From Candidatus Poribacteria bacterium (GTDB taxonomy: Bacteria > Poribacteria > WGA-4E > WGA-3G), in the NCBI GenBank assembly GCA_022394775.1, contig JAGFCB010000272.1:1-43301 (forward strand): a DNA stretch of 43,301 nt. Direction: 5' to 3'. A program made the position numbers and the translations under genes. Numbering within the stretch: position 1 is the first letter of the stretch; each line of letters opens with the position of its first letter. Below the pieces are notes generated by a model, which was not told the origin of the DNA, did no database searches, and saw only the letters and a list, made by a program, of their open reading frames with translations. Positions 7,151 through 15,879 of the stretch are shown here, piece by piece.

Positions 7151-8530
7151 ATGAAAATCGCAATCATAGGAACAGGATACGTCGGTTTAACCACAGCGGT
7201 AGTTCTGTCTTATCTTAATCATGATGTCGCTGCAGTGGATAAAGACGAAAGTAAGCTTACGCTTCTGCACGAAGGGAAAAGCCCGATCCATGAACCCGGC
7301 ATCCAGAACCTCCTTGATGAAGTTTGGCGCACGATCCGTTTCACACCGCGCGCGTCTGAAGTCGTCCCAGAGGCGGAACTCATTCTAATTGCTGTCGGCA
7401 CACCACCGAAGCAGAACGGTGAAGCAGATACGCGACATGTTGAACAAGCCGCGCGGGAAGTTGCACAAGTCTGTCTGCCCGATAGACATTATACGCTGGT
7501 CGTCAAATCTACAGTTCCAATAGGCACGAATCAGCGTGTTGTTGAAGTCGTGGAAGATGTCTTTTCGGCGCGCGGGGTTCGAGGGAACGTCTCTGTTGCT
7601 TCAAATCCGGAGTTTTTGCAGGAAGGATTGGCACTACAAGGGGCATTCTACCCCGATCGGATTATTGTCGGTGCAAACAGCGATGAAGCGATTGATACAT
7701 TACGCCGTCTCTATCAACCCATCCTTGAACAGACATTTGACCCACCAAGCGAGTTTCGACGACCATCCACTTACCATCTGCCACCGTTGATGACAACGGA
7801 TCCGAACAGTGCCGAGATGATTAAATACGCCGCGAACACCTTTCTTTCCCTTAAAATCAGTTTTATCAATGAAATTGCGGGGCTTTGTGAGGAAGTTGAG
7901 GCAGACGTGACAGAAGTCGCACGTGGGATTGGACTCGACGCGCGGATCGGACAGCAATTCCTCCGCGCTGGACTTGGCTGGGGTGGCAGCTGCTATCCCA
8001 AAGACACTGCTGCGCTTTTAGGGGTCGCGGCGCAATCTGGATACCAGATGCCGATCACAGAAGCTGCACGGACTGTCAACTTCCGTCAACGGGAACGTAT
8101 CGTTGAAAAGGTACGAGACACTCTCGGAACGCTCAAAGGCAAAACCATCGGTATTTTAGGGCTTGCGTTCAAGCCAAATACCGATGACGTTCGCGAAGCA
8201 CCTGCGCTCGACATTATCCGAGAATTGCTCGCTGAGGGGGCGGTTGTTCACGCACACGACCCGATCGCTATCGCAAATGCCCGCCAAGTCTTAAACGAAA
8301 ATGACGCGACAGGCAACAATAGACTGTGCTTCATCGAAGATGTTGACGAACTTTCATACGACACGGATGCCCTGGTGCTTGTTACAGAATGGGAATCCTA
8401 TCACAAACTCGAACTCCGAAGGATCGCCAAGCAGATGAAGACTCCTATTCTCATTGATGGTCGCAATGTTTATTCACCAGAAGAAGCCCGCGCTGCAGGT
8501 TTCCACTACATCGGGATCGGCAGAACGTAG
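7151..8530 (+). CDS. ugd: UDP-glucose 6-dehydrogenase
   Basis: Oxidises UDP-glucose to UDP-glucuronate with two NAD+, supplying uronic acids for capsule or extracellular polysaccharide. Length 459 residues is usual. The N-terminal Rossmann motif GTGYVG is at 7-12, the central helix contains SNPEFLQEG, and the catalytic cysteine is C281 in GWGGSCYPKD. The C-terminal domain includes ILGLAFKPNTDDVREAPAL, characteristic of the family (nucleotide-sugar dehydrogenases, UDP-glucose branch). A mannose-type (UDP-ManNAc) dehydrogenase is possible but less likely. It stands about 100 bp after the nucleotidyltransferase and appears to have its own transcription. Together with the GHMP kinase it points to surface polysaccharide synthesis. 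Confidence 0.92.
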   Translation: MKIAIIGTGYVGLTTAVVLSYLNHDVAAVDKDESKLTLLHEGKSPIHEPGIQNLLDEVWRTIRFTPRASEVVPEAELILIAVGTPPKQNGEADTRHVEQAAREVAQVCLPDRHYTLVVKSTVPIGTNQRVVEVVEDVFSARGVRGNVSVASNPEFLQEGLALQGAFYPDRIIVGANSDEAIDTLRRLYQPILEQTFDPPSEFRRPSTYHLPPLMTTDPNSAEMIKYAANTFLSLKISFINEIAGLCEEVEADVTEVARGIGLDARIGQQFLRAGLGWGGSCYPKDTAALLGVAAQSGYQMPITEAARTVNFRQRERIVEKVRDTLGTLKGKTIGILGLAFKPNTDDVREAPALDIIRELLAEGAVVHAHDPIAIANARQVLNENDATGNNRLCFIEDVDELSYDTDALVLVTEWESYHKLELRRIAKQMKTPILIDGRNVYSPEEARAAGFHYIGIGRT

Positions 8531-8742
8531 TGTTAAACATCAAAAACGTTAGCCCGTAACGAAGTGGAGGGCGGATTTAAGGAATGTGCTTGATAATTCA
8601 GACGCACGTTGTTTAACCGCAAGGAAAAATAAAAACACAGCATGAACCTTTTGATACAAATTGGGAGCGGTATTGCCCACAAAAACCGTTTCCGCCGTAC
8701 CGCCATATACCCGGTGTTACGCCGCATCCGATCCGAGATCCG

Positions 8743-9192
8743 TTGGGACATAGTTACGGGCTGGAAGAGGCACACGATGCTGAACCGCTGTCCCCGGAGC
8801 TCTGGCGACAAAACGAAGATTACCTCTACGGTGTGGATCTCTACAATTTCGCTTATTGGTGGGAGGCACATGAAGCATGGGAAGGGTTATGGCATCAAGC
8901 AGAAGATACATATCGCTTGTTTCTCCAAGGATTAATTCAGGTATCGGCATCTTTGATTAAGTATCACATGCGGATGTTGCGTCCGTTGCGTACACTTTCT
9001 ACGGCAGGACGCGATAAATTACGGCAGGTTGTGGCTGAATGCGAGGATACAGATGGGAATTACATGGGGCTCAATCTACCAGATTTTTTGAACACTGCTG
9101 ACGCGTTTTTCGCCCCTTTCTTCGCCGCCACCGTTACGGAAACCACCTATCATCAGGATTCGGTTAAACCGCTAATATTGTTGAAAGATTAA
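8743..9192 (+). CDS. DUF309 family protein, 5' end uncertain
   Basis: The frame encodes DYLYGVDLYNFAYWWEAHEAWEGLW followed by FLQGLIQVSASLIK, the hallmark of the DUF309 helical family, whose function is unknown. The only standard start codon is a TTG at 8743. However, the same frame is open back to 8617 and the upstream translation (PFDTNWERYCPQKPFPPY, then RHIPGVTPHPIRDPLGHSYG) looks like genuine protein. No ATG, GTG or TTG occurs in that stretch. An AAGGA ribosome-like site at 8621-8625 precedes an in-frame ATA at 8629, and an out-of-frame ATG lies at 8642. Either a non-AUG start or a frameshift near the 5' end is likely. It follows ugd on the same strand; the next gene begins 22 bp after it. 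Confidence 0.75.
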   Translation: MGHSYGLEEAHDAEPLSPELWRQNEDYLYGVDLYNFAYWWEAHEAWEGLWHQAEDTYRLFLQGLIQVSASLIKYHMRMLRPLRTLSTAGRDKLRQVVAECEDTDGNYMGLNLPDFLNTADAFFAPFFAATVTETTYHQDSVKPLILLKD

Positions 9193-9214
9193 CGCATATT
9201 TTGAGGAAAGCAAT

Positions 9215-9505
9215 ATGCCAACACTCTTGCCTTTTCTCATCTTTAGTTGTGTATGTGTTTTCATTATAGCGCTGTTGTTTGTCCTGTTTAAGATAGGCGC
9301 GTATTTTGGTAGAAGCGATGCCGATGAATTTCGCGCTGTTCGGTGTCCGCAATGTCAAACCCGGCGGAAACCCGAAAAAACAGGCAAAATTAGAAATCTT
9401 GTTGAACTTGAGTTACGCTGTCCGCGTTGCGGATACATCTCATGGGATATACCGCCGAAAACCAACCTATCTACACGCTCCACTGACCGCGATAACATGC
9501 CATAA
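9215..9505 (+). CDS. Small membrane-anchored zinc-ribbon protein
   Basis: A 96-residue protein with one N-terminal membrane segment (about 3-27, very hydrophobic) followed by a cytoplasmic zinc ribbon: CPQC at 44-47 and CPRC at 69-72, each in a CxxC knuckle. The C-terminal end is polar. I do not recognise a named family; such proteins may bind nucleic acid or partner proteins at the membrane. The ATG is preceded by TTGAGGAAAG, a reasonable ribosome site. It lies 22 bp after the DUF309 gene and converges with the racemase-like gene that ends 8 bp further on. Confidence 0.7.
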   Translation: MPTLLPFLIFSCVCVFIIALLFVLFKIGAYFGRSDADEFRAVRCPQCQTRRKPEKTGKIRNLVELELRCPRCGYISWDIPPKTNLSTRSTDRDNMP

Positions 9506-9513
9506 GCATTCGA

Positions 9514-10638
9514 TCAAAAATCAGCAAAAGCCCCATCGTCTGAATGCCAGAACATCCCACGCAACCGAAATGTCTCGTCCCGAACGGCTTCGATAGCCGC
9601 GTCGTCCATATCTACACCGAGTCCGGGAGCCGTCGGCAGTTCAATGAATCCGTCCTTGAATACCAGAGGTGTTAAAAATAGCCCTTCGCCTCGTTGGTGT
9701 CCACCCTCACAGATTAGCAAATTCGGCACGGTTGCCATGACATGTACCGATGCAGCGACCCCGATGGGACCTGCAGCGTTGTGCGGAGCAATCGCTATAT
9801 TGTGGATTTCTGCCATTGCTGAGATCTTTTTCAGTTCCAATATCCCACCGCAGTGTCGGATGTCCGGTTGCAAAATCGCGCACATCTCACGTTCAATTAT
9901 TTCTCGAAAACCCCAGCGTGTCAGATGCCGCTCCCCGGTTGCGATGGGGACCGTTGTTGATTGAGACAGTGCCAGCAGCGGTGCGTTGTTTTCAGGGTGG
10001 CACGGTTCTTCAGCAAACAGGAGTCGAAACGGTTCTAATTCTTTCACTAAAATCGCTGCCATCGTTGGGCTTAATCGCCGATGCAAATCAACCGCAATAT
10101 CTACTGCATCGCCCACTGCTTCGCGCACTGCAGCGACTCGCGCTATCATTGCATCGATAACTTTCGGTGTATCTACAAATCGTACAGGTTGAGGCGAAGC
10201 ACCCATTTTCACTGCACGGAATCCGGCTGCAACTGCTTTCTTCCCCCGCTCAGCGCATTCATCAGGTGTTGTGCCACCTATGCCCGTATAGACGCGGATC
10301 CGGTTTCGCACGGAGCCTCCGAGCAACTTCCAGACGGGTAGACCGACAACTTTGCCGAATATGTCCCACATCGCCATTTCGATACCGCTCAGCGCACCGA
10401 CCAGCACAGGCATATTCCGACTATAACTTGACCGGTACATCGCCTGCCAGTGGTCTTCGATTTGTAGCGGATCTTTGCCGATAAGGTATTCCGCCATGTC
10501 GTCCACGGCTTGCGCGACGATGCGCCAATGCTCGTAGTTCATCGGTTCGCCGTAGCCGATAATCCCTTCGTCGGTGAACATTTTCAGCACCATTGCGCGT
10601 CCTTGGATTGGTATTGTTTCAAATCCAGTAATCTTCAT
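9514..10638 (-). CDS. Enolase-superfamily enzyme, galactonate-dehydratase-like
   Basis: A 374-residue member of the mandelate racemase/muconate lactonising group, probably a sugar-acid dehydratase. The capping domain starts MKITGFETIPI; the barrel carries the metal ligands in VDLHRR, FAEEP and TGER order, and the general base histidine in IAPHNAAGPIG. The ATGERHLTRWGFREI and QPDIRHCGGILELKKI segments are like DgoD-type dehydratases. The exact substrate cannot be assigned. A second, distant paralogue is at 16884. Only 8 bp separate its end from the zinc-ribbon gene on the opposite strand. Such enzymes are numerous in genomes that degrade host or algal polysaccharides. Confidence 0.85.
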   Translation of the reverse strand: MKITGFETIPIQGRAMVLKMFTDEGIIGYGEPMNYEHWRIVAQAVDDMAEYLIGKDPLQIEDHWQAMYRSSYSRNMPVLVGALSGIEMAMWDIFGKVVGLPVWKLLGGSVRNRIRVYTGIGGTTPDECAERGKKAVAAGFRAVKMGASPQPVRFVDTPKVIDAMIARVAAVREAVGDAVDIAVDLHRRLSPTMAAILVKELEPFRLLFAEEPCHPENNAPLLALSQSTTVPIATGERHLTRWGFREIIEREMCAILQPDIRHCGGILELKKISAMAEIHNIAIAPHNAAGPIGVAASVHVMATVPNLLICEGGHQRGEGLFLTPLVFKDGFIELPTAPGLGVDMDDAAIEAVRDETFRLRGMFWHSDDGAFADF

Positions 10639-10647
10639 AGTTCTGTC

Positions 10648-10806
10648 CTAAACCGGTTGCCACCGGATGACGCAAATGTAATCGCTCGCTTGCATATCGC
10701 TCAATTGGCTCGGAGTGACGACAACACCGCCCATGTTTTCGGTTGACAGCATTAGTGGTTCCTCTTGGACTCTCGCATTGCGGAAGTAATAGAAAATGGC
10801 ACAGAT
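10648..10806 (-). pseudogene. Coding-like remnant between racemase and dockerin genes
   Basis: An open minus-strand frame ending in TAG at 10648-10650 reads FYYFRNARVQEEPLMLS, then TENMGGVVVTPSQLSDM, and ends DYICVIRWQPV. The composition looks like a real protein C-terminus rather than random sequence. The frame is closed upstream by TAA at 10807-10809, and the only ATG (10752) would give 34 residues. It is either a fragment of a lost gene or a tiny gene; I recognise no family. Confidence 0.35.
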
Positions 10807-10810
10807 TTAC

Positions 10811-12421
10811 TCATTGGTTTGCCGTTTCGGGATCTTCCGTTGAAATATAATAATACCCCTGCATGATGCACATTTCGTCCTCAGATGTTAATCCGAATCG
10901 AAGCGGTACACCCGTATCGTAGTTGCTGTGAGTGCACTGAAAACGGAGGCCATCGTTGTGATCCAGTATTAAGGGCGGATCGAATAGACTTGGAAACGAG
11001 GTGTCGTAAGAAATGCTCCGATGCAGCAATTCCCCTGTAAATAACCGATTGATTTCAAAGAGTTCGCCATGCCGATGCATGTGAGAACTCACGGAGATCA
11101 GATGCAAACGCGCATTAGGTGGAAATCCTTGTTGGACAAGTTCATCTTTAACCTGCCAGTCTAATGCTGTCACACGAGTTGTTCCAGGTGGAACGTTAAT
11201 ATTATAGTTATGGGCAAGAAAAACCTTCGCTTCATACTGTACCTCTTCGGGCGGAATCGTATAGATATTTACATAGACCTCACCGTGCATCGTTTCAGTG
11301 CCAAGTAAATTGATGTAATGTGAGTTGAGGTCGTAGACAGCATTCCCCGGAAGTCGAAGTGCTACACCTTTTGGAAATCGGAAACTTGTGTCAGCGGTTT
11401 GCGACCCCGCGATGAGAAAACGCTCAACACCGATTATTCCGAGCGTTCCGATATGCGCCAGATTGAATATCCTGAAGGTATCGTTTGGGTCAACACCGAT
11501 TCCCGGTATCTCCCCAATCTTCAGTAAGCCTCTTTCAATAGCAGCATCTGTCAGATGAAATATAGCGAAGTGGTGACTTCCAACTGGGTAGTATATCTCT
11601 ACACCGTTCACGAAAATATCTTCCTGAACGGGTTGTTTGTTTTCGTCAACGATTTGTGTGGCATAGTAAACCTCGCGCTCTGTTCCGGGTTCAATTTTGA
11701 AAGGTGGCAAATGGAGTTGATAGCCTTGCCCCGGTGGTGGCGGTACTGGCGGTTCAAATACCTCAAGTGGATCTCGTAGGACGGAAAGATCGCCAATCCT
11801 GTCGAGTATCCCTTCTTGTGGGGCACCTGCGATAATCCAAGTCCGAATTGCATCTATCTTGCCAGAATGAAGCGTTCCAGCGTTGAAAGGCATTCGCGCA
11901 CCTTGTTCAGGTGTGGGATTCATCAGTTTTGTTAAAAGAAAGCTATTCTCTGGGTTGCCCGGATCTATCAACTTCATACCCGCCGCAACAGCTACTGGGT
12001 TTTGTGGAACGCGATCGACCAAATCTTGATATGAAAATTCATAAGTAAGATTCAAATTACCAGCACTCGCAGGGGCAGCATGGCAAGCACTATTCGCACA
12101 ACTCTTATCAAAGATATAGTCCTGAATTTCGTGATATGTTGAGTTATCATTTGCTTCAGTTTTACCTAAACTATTGCTCACCCGAACCAGATCGAGCACA
12201 TTGACCGTTCCATCGCGATTGACATCGGGATTCTGCAAAGCGTTTCGATTTCCGGGCTGCCCCAGTGCAGAAGCGACGAGTACCAAGTCTTGGATATTCA
12301 CAGTCCCGTCTTTGTTGACATCCTCTAACAGGGTAGAAGTATCGTCATGCGCGAACGCAAAGAAGGATACGCCGCTCACACATAAAAAGAGCAGTATGGA
12401 ATGAATCGTTTGTTTCAACAT
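10811..12421 (-). CDS. Secreted dockerin protein with haem-like and copper-monooxygenase-like domains
   Basis: About 536 residues. The ATG at 12421 is chosen because AGGGGG lies upstream and a signal peptide (LLFLCVSGVSFFAFA) follows directly; a frame extension to 12460 would precede it. Next comes a dockerin type I pair of calcium loops (DVNKDGTVNIQDLV and DVNRDGTVNVLDLV, about 34-87). A haem-attachment-like CANSACH (C-x4-C-H, about 108-114) sits in a planctomycete-type cytochrome region ending MPFNAGTLHSGKIDAIRTWI. The C-terminal half has histidine pairs and HMHRHG plus EDEMC, which match copper ligands of type II ascorbate-dependent monooxygenases (PHM-like). It would be an exported oxidoreductase attached via the dockerin. 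Substrate unknown. Confidence 0.75.
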   Translation of the reverse strand: MLKQTIHSILLFLCVSGVSFFAFAHDDTSTLLEDVNKDGTVNIQDLVLVASALGQPGNRNALQNPDVNRDGTVNVLDLVRVSNSLGKTEANDNSTYHEIQDYIFDKSCANSACHAAPASAGNLNLTYEFSYQDLVDRVPQNPVAVAAGMKLIDPGNPENSFLLTKLMNPTPEQGARMPFNAGTLHSGKIDAIRTWIIAGAPQEGILDRIGDLSVLRDPLEVFEPPVPPPPGQGYQLHLPPFKIEPGTEREVYYATQIVDENKQPVQEDIFVNGVEIYYPVGSHHFAIFHLTDAAIERGLLKIGEIPGIGVDPNDTFRIFNLAHIGTLGIIGVERFLIAGSQTADTSFRFPKGVALRLPGNAVYDLNSHYINLLGTETMHGEVYVNIYTIPPEEVQYEAKVFLAHNYNINVPPGTTRVTALDWQVKDELVQQGFPPNARLHLISVSSHMHRHGELFEINRLFTGELLHRSISYDTSFPSLFDPPLILDHNDGLRFQCTHSNYDTGVPLRFGLTSEDEMCIMQGYYYISTEDPETANQ

Positions 12422-12577
12422 GATTAACAACCCCCTATTCTTTAACTTATAAACAGACAAGTCAGAAACTTTCTCTTGTTTGATATGATGTATTATGGCA
12501 AAATGTTTGATGCATCTTATGCGATTAGTTTACACGATGGAACCGTACAAAGCAAGCGATTTTGAAGGAAAACAGAT

Positions 12578-13273
12578 ATGAACATATTTGATGCGACTCG
12601 GAAACATTACAATGCAGCTGGTGTCCACCCAACAACGGATCCTGATGATCCGAGATCACAGTTTGCCGTTGACAGATATGCAGACCACTTGCCTAAACTG
12701 ATAAAGCCGGGCATACGTGCGTTAGACTTGGGCTGTAATGCAGGGCGGTTCACTTTTGCTATGGAAGATATGGGCGCGATAGCCACCGGTATTGACTTCG
12801 CAGAGATTCCACTCCGCCACGCCAAAAAGGTAGCAGAGAAAAGAGAGAGTCAATGCCAGTTTAATATCGGGGATATGGCTGCGCTACCTTACAAAGCGAA
12901 TTCTTTCGATCTCGCGTTCCTCCCGCAAAACGGTGGCTATTTATCATATCAGATGCTGGAGAGTTTAACCGTTCAACTGCAACGGATCCTATCGGATAAC
13001 GGTGTTTTTGTTGTAATTATGCACGATGAATTGGTCAAAAGAGCCGGAGAAGAAACCCTTCCAGAGCGATACGATGTCCAGACCGGCTTGATAGGAGGAA
13101 GTCGGACAATTCCAGACAAAGGCACGTACGCGTCGCCATGGTACTTTTGGACAGTCGCCTTTGCCAAGTACATTGTTGAGAAGCATCTTCCTTTAGAAGA
13201 GATGGAGCAAATAGAAAAAAATAGATTTATGTTGGTATTCCGGAATAAAAAGAGATTTGGTTACTTCAATTGA
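12578..13273 (+). CDS. Class I SAM-dependent methyltransferase
   Basis: A 231-residue methyltransferase with motif I ALDLGCNAGRFTFAM (about 48-63), an acidic residue after it in IDFAEIPL, and the later FNIGDMAALPYKANSFDLAFL, which together form the SAM-binding Rossmann core. The substrate cannot be read from the sequence; it resembles the UbiE/type-11 small-molecule group. It reads away from the dockerin-copper gene and is followed after 45 bp by a PhyH oxygenase on the same strand, so the two may form a small modification operon. No clear promoter was found in the 117-bp gap. Confidence 0.85.
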   Translation: MNIFDATRKHYNAAGVHPTTDPDDPRSQFAVDRYADHLPKLIKPGIRALDLGCNAGRFTFAMEDMGAIATGIDFAEIPLRHAKKVAEKRESQCQFNIGDMAALPYKANSFDLAFLPQNGGYLSYQMLESLTVQLQRILSDNGVFVVIMHDELVKRAGEETLPERYDVQTGLIGGSRTIPDKGTYASPWYFWTVAFAKYIVEKHLPLEEMEQIEKNRFMLVFRNKKRFGYFN

Positions 13274-13318
13274 TGTACTGATGCCGAAAAACTTTGGAAA
13301 AACTACGAGAACTTCACA

Positions 13319-14071
13319 ATGTCACAACAAAATGCAATAGAGCATCTCGAAACATTCGGTTATTGCTTGATTGAGGATGCGATCCCGGCAGTGCAAGCAG
13401 ACACGATGGCAGAGAAATACTTCCAACTTCATCGCAATCCAGCGAATCGTGTCGCTTTTCAAGACCCGAATGATGATTTGTATCAAACGCTTTTCGGCGT
13501 AATTAACCTCGACGAGATGTGCTGGAAATGCATCGCACATCCAGAGGTGTTACGGGTCGTTCGCCATTTTATCGGCGATGGGGCACGACTTGGAGAAGCG
13601 TGTACAAAATGGGTTAAACCGAGAGCACCGCAAGGTGGTATCCATTCCGATTCGACGCACGACTTGCCAGCGCGCTTGCCCGAAACACCGTGGATGATTA
13701 ATTCCATCTGGATGATAACGGACTTTACCGTTGAAAATGGTGCGACGCTCGTCGTACCGTTTAGCCATCGCGCACGGCGTAGACCGTCGGCATCCGATAT
13801 TGCAGAGAGTCATCCGGTGCCAGTCTGTGGACGGCGCGGTTCTGTGCTGTTATGGCACGGCGGAACATGGCACGGTCAGGGTGCAAATACAACCGATGAC
13901 CAGCATCGTATGGCGTTGAATATTGCTTACTATCCGGCTTGGTGGAATCTGATGCGTGAGGGTGGACACCAACCCGTTTTTCCAGAGACCTTCGCACGAA
14001 TGCCGGAAGATCTGCAGATGCTCGTCCGGCATAAGGTGGCGAAACGGCGTGAAGACATCTATGAATTTTAA
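13319..14071 (+). CDS. Phytanoyl-CoA dioxygenase-family Fe(II)/2-oxoglutarate oxygenase
   Basis: A 250-residue PhyH-type oxygenase. The iron-binding triad is visible as H109-S-D111 in GGIHSDSTHD with the distal histidine H185 in GGTWHGQG, and R197 in DQHRMALN is suited to binding 2-oxoglutarate. These enzymes hydroxylate small molecules using O2 with loss of CO2. The substrate is unknown. It is only loosely similar to the three PhyH genes at 22-24.8 kb. It follows the methyltransferase by 45 bp and converges with the NUDIX gene that ends 9 bp downstream. No strong ribosome site precedes the ATG. Confidence 0.88.
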   Translation: MSQQNAIEHLETFGYCLIEDAIPAVQADTMAEKYFQLHRNPANRVAFQDPNDDLYQTLFGVINLDEMCWKCIAHPEVLRVVRHFIGDGARLGEACTKWVKPRAPQGGIHSDSTHDLPARLPETPWMINSIWMITDFTVENGATLVVPFSHRARRRPSASDIAESHPVPVCGRRGSVLLWHGGTWHGQGANTTDDQHRMALNIAYYPAWWNLMREGGHQPVFPETFARMPEDLQMLVRHKVAKRREDIYEF

Positions 14072-14080
14072 CTTGCGTTA

Positions 14081-14554
14081 TTATTCCGCTGCTGTCTTGA
14101 GAACTGCCTTGGTAGCGTCTGAGATGTTAAGCTTTGTGAATGCCGCGTCGGACAACGCGACCCAATAGTATGCTTGATGTTCACTCGGGCTGAGTTTGAT
14201 CTCACCCGCCTTGACCTCAACAAGAAAGTTGAAATGTCTCGTCTTTTTCCCAGAACTGGACCTATAATCAAAGGATCCGAGATATTCAAGGACTGCTGTC
14301 ACGAGAAGTCCCGTCTCTTCTTGCACTTCCCGTGTGAGTGCTGTGAGTAGATCTTCCCCCACCTCCACGGTACCACTCGGAATTCCAACAAATCCACCCA
14401 TAGAGTCAGATGGAACTCGCTCTATGAGCAAAAATTTGTTGTTTATGCAGATGACGGCACCCACAACCAATTTTTCGATGTCGTCTTTTTCAGCACCAGT
14501 CAACAACTGCTGAATGAGAGTAGAGTCAATATTTGAGTGCATATTGTGCTTCAT
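14081..14554 (-). CDS. NUDIX hydrolase
   Basis: A 157-residue pyrophosphohydrolase. The NUDIX box is complete: GTVEVGEDLLTALTREVQEETGL fits G-x5-E-x7-R-E-U-x-E-E-x-G-U, with the REVQEE glutamates binding metal. The surrounding FVGIPSG and YLGSFDYRSSSGKKTRHFNFLVEV fit the fold. The nucleotide or nucleotide-sugar substrate is not predictable. Its ATG overlaps the stop of the amidohydrolase gene in an ATGA arrangement (4 nt), so translation is coupled and both belong to one operon with the nitrilase-type gene. Confidence 0.9.
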   Translation of the reverse strand: MKHNMHSNIDSTLIQQLLTGAEKDDIEKLVVGAVICINNKFLLIERVPSDSMGGFVGIPSGTVEVGEDLLTALTREVQEETGLLVTAVLEYLGSFDYRSSSGKKTRHFNFLVEVKAGEIKLSPSEHQAYYWVALSDAAFTKLNISDATKAVLKTAAE

Positions 14555-15804
14555 TTCACGCGTTGCCCCGCTTGAAAGACTGCGGTTACTCGACTAATCG
14601 CATCTACATCGTTGGTTGGATCGCTCTCAAAAGCGACGAGATCCGCTATTTTGCCGGGGGCGATCGTCCCAATGTCGTCCGCCATTCCGATTGCCTCAGC
14701 GGAGATGCGGGTCGCTGAAATGAGTGCTTCTGCCGGTGTAAATCCGACTTGGACAAGCAGTTGCAAATCGTAATCGAGGTGACCGAATGCGAGATTACCA
14801 ACGCCTGAATCGGTGCCAGGGACAATCCGGTCCCGAAGGTCATAGTCGAGCATACGGCGCATCACATCTAAGCGGACTTCTGCGCGTGCCTCAAGCCGTT
14901 GCAATTCGGTTGTTTCATCAGCAGAAATTATCCCGCTATCCCGTTTCGTACGGAGTTCAACGATGCGTGGATAGCCTGTCCAGGCTTGGAGGGTCGGACT
15001 AATCCAGATGCCGGATTCCGCCATCATCTCGGCAATTTTAGGGTCAAAACGGAGTTCGCCATCTGGGTCGAGAAACTCGGCATGTTCCATCAAGTCGATG
15101 CCTGCTTCAACGGCACGTACCATGGATTCTTTCGCTCGGCAGTGCGCGACCGTGAGCCGATGAAAGTGGTGTGCTTCGTGGACAGCGGCGTGCAACTCAG
15201 CGACGGAATAACTGGCGCGCCCGGGTATCGTCCCAGCAGTACCACCCCCTGATGCCATAATCTTGATATAATCTGCGCCTTCATGAACCAATCGCCGGAC
15301 AGAACGTCGCATCTCAGCCTCACCGTCTGCTGTTTCGTTACACATATGGAAATGTCCACCCGTGCAAGTAATGGGGCGTCCACTCACTAAAGCACGGGGA
15401 CCTGGAATATAACCGCGTTCAAGTCCTTCTTTGAGCGTAAATCCGACCTGATTTCTCGCGCCGTGCTCACGGATCGTCGTAATCCCTGCGGCGAGATGGT
15501 GCTGCAGATTCATCGCACCGGTCAGCACCATCATCTCATCGGTTTCAGAGAACATCTGGACGTAGTTCCGTCCATCACCCGCGAGGCTCAAGTGCGTATG
15601 TCCATCAATAAGTCCAGGAGCAAGGCATGCATCACCGAGATCAATAATTTGTGCTTCGGGGGGTGTCTGTTTCGCAATCTCTTCTTGATGCCCGACGGCC
15701 TCAATCCTGCCATCGGATACAAGGATTGCCTGATCGGTTTTAGCGGACGTGCTTATCCCGTCAACAAGCAGTGCTGCACGGATCTGAACGGTTTTACTTG
15801 GCAT
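14551..15804 (-). CDS. Metal-dependent amidohydrolase (imidazolonepropionase-like)
   Basis: A 417-residue amidohydrolase of the urease-related superfamily, COG1228-like. The metal site is marked by GLIDGHTHLSL (His-x-His), the metal-bridging lysine candidate in GADYIKIMASGGG, histidines in LTVAHCRAKE and LMEHAEFLD, and the catalytic aspartate in VPGTDSGVG. The end AIGMADDIGTIAPGKIADLVAFESDP is the typical beta-sandwich closing motif. It hydrolyses a cyclic amide, peptide-like bond or similar; the substrate is not known. AAAGGAG precedes the ATG at 8 nt. It follows the nitrilase-type gene by 75 bp and overlaps the NUDIX gene by 4 nt. Confidence 0.88.
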   Translation of the reverse strand: MPSKTVQIRAALLVDGISTSAKTDQAILVSDGRIEAVGHQEEIAKQTPPEAQIIDLGDACLAPGLIDGHTHLSLAGDGRNYVQMFSETDEMMVLTGAMNLQHHLAAGITTIREHGARNQVGFTLKEGLERGYIPGPRALVSGRPITCTGGHFHMCNETADGEAEMRRSVRRLVHEGADYIKIMASGGGTAGTIPGRASYSVAELHAAVHEAHHFHRLTVAHCRAKESMVRAVEAGIDLMEHAEFLDPDGELRFDPKIAEMMAESGIWISPTLQAWTGYPRIVELRTKRDSGIISADETTELQRLEARAEVRLDVMRRMLDYDLRDRIVPGTDSGVGNLAFGHLDYDLQLLVQVGFTPAEALISATRISAEAIGMADDIGTIAPGKIADLVAFESDPTNDVDAISRVTAVFQAGQRVK

Positions 15805-15879
15805 GAATCCAACTCCTTTAGTGGCTATCAGTGGAAAAGACGTTTGGTTAACCGAGAGCTTCTTTGCTGAGCGCTGATT

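Noticed and set aside
14899..15252. Plus-strand open frame of 117 codons opposite the amidohydrolase
   Set aside because: Antisense to a well-supported enzyme gene, no start signals and no recognisable domain.
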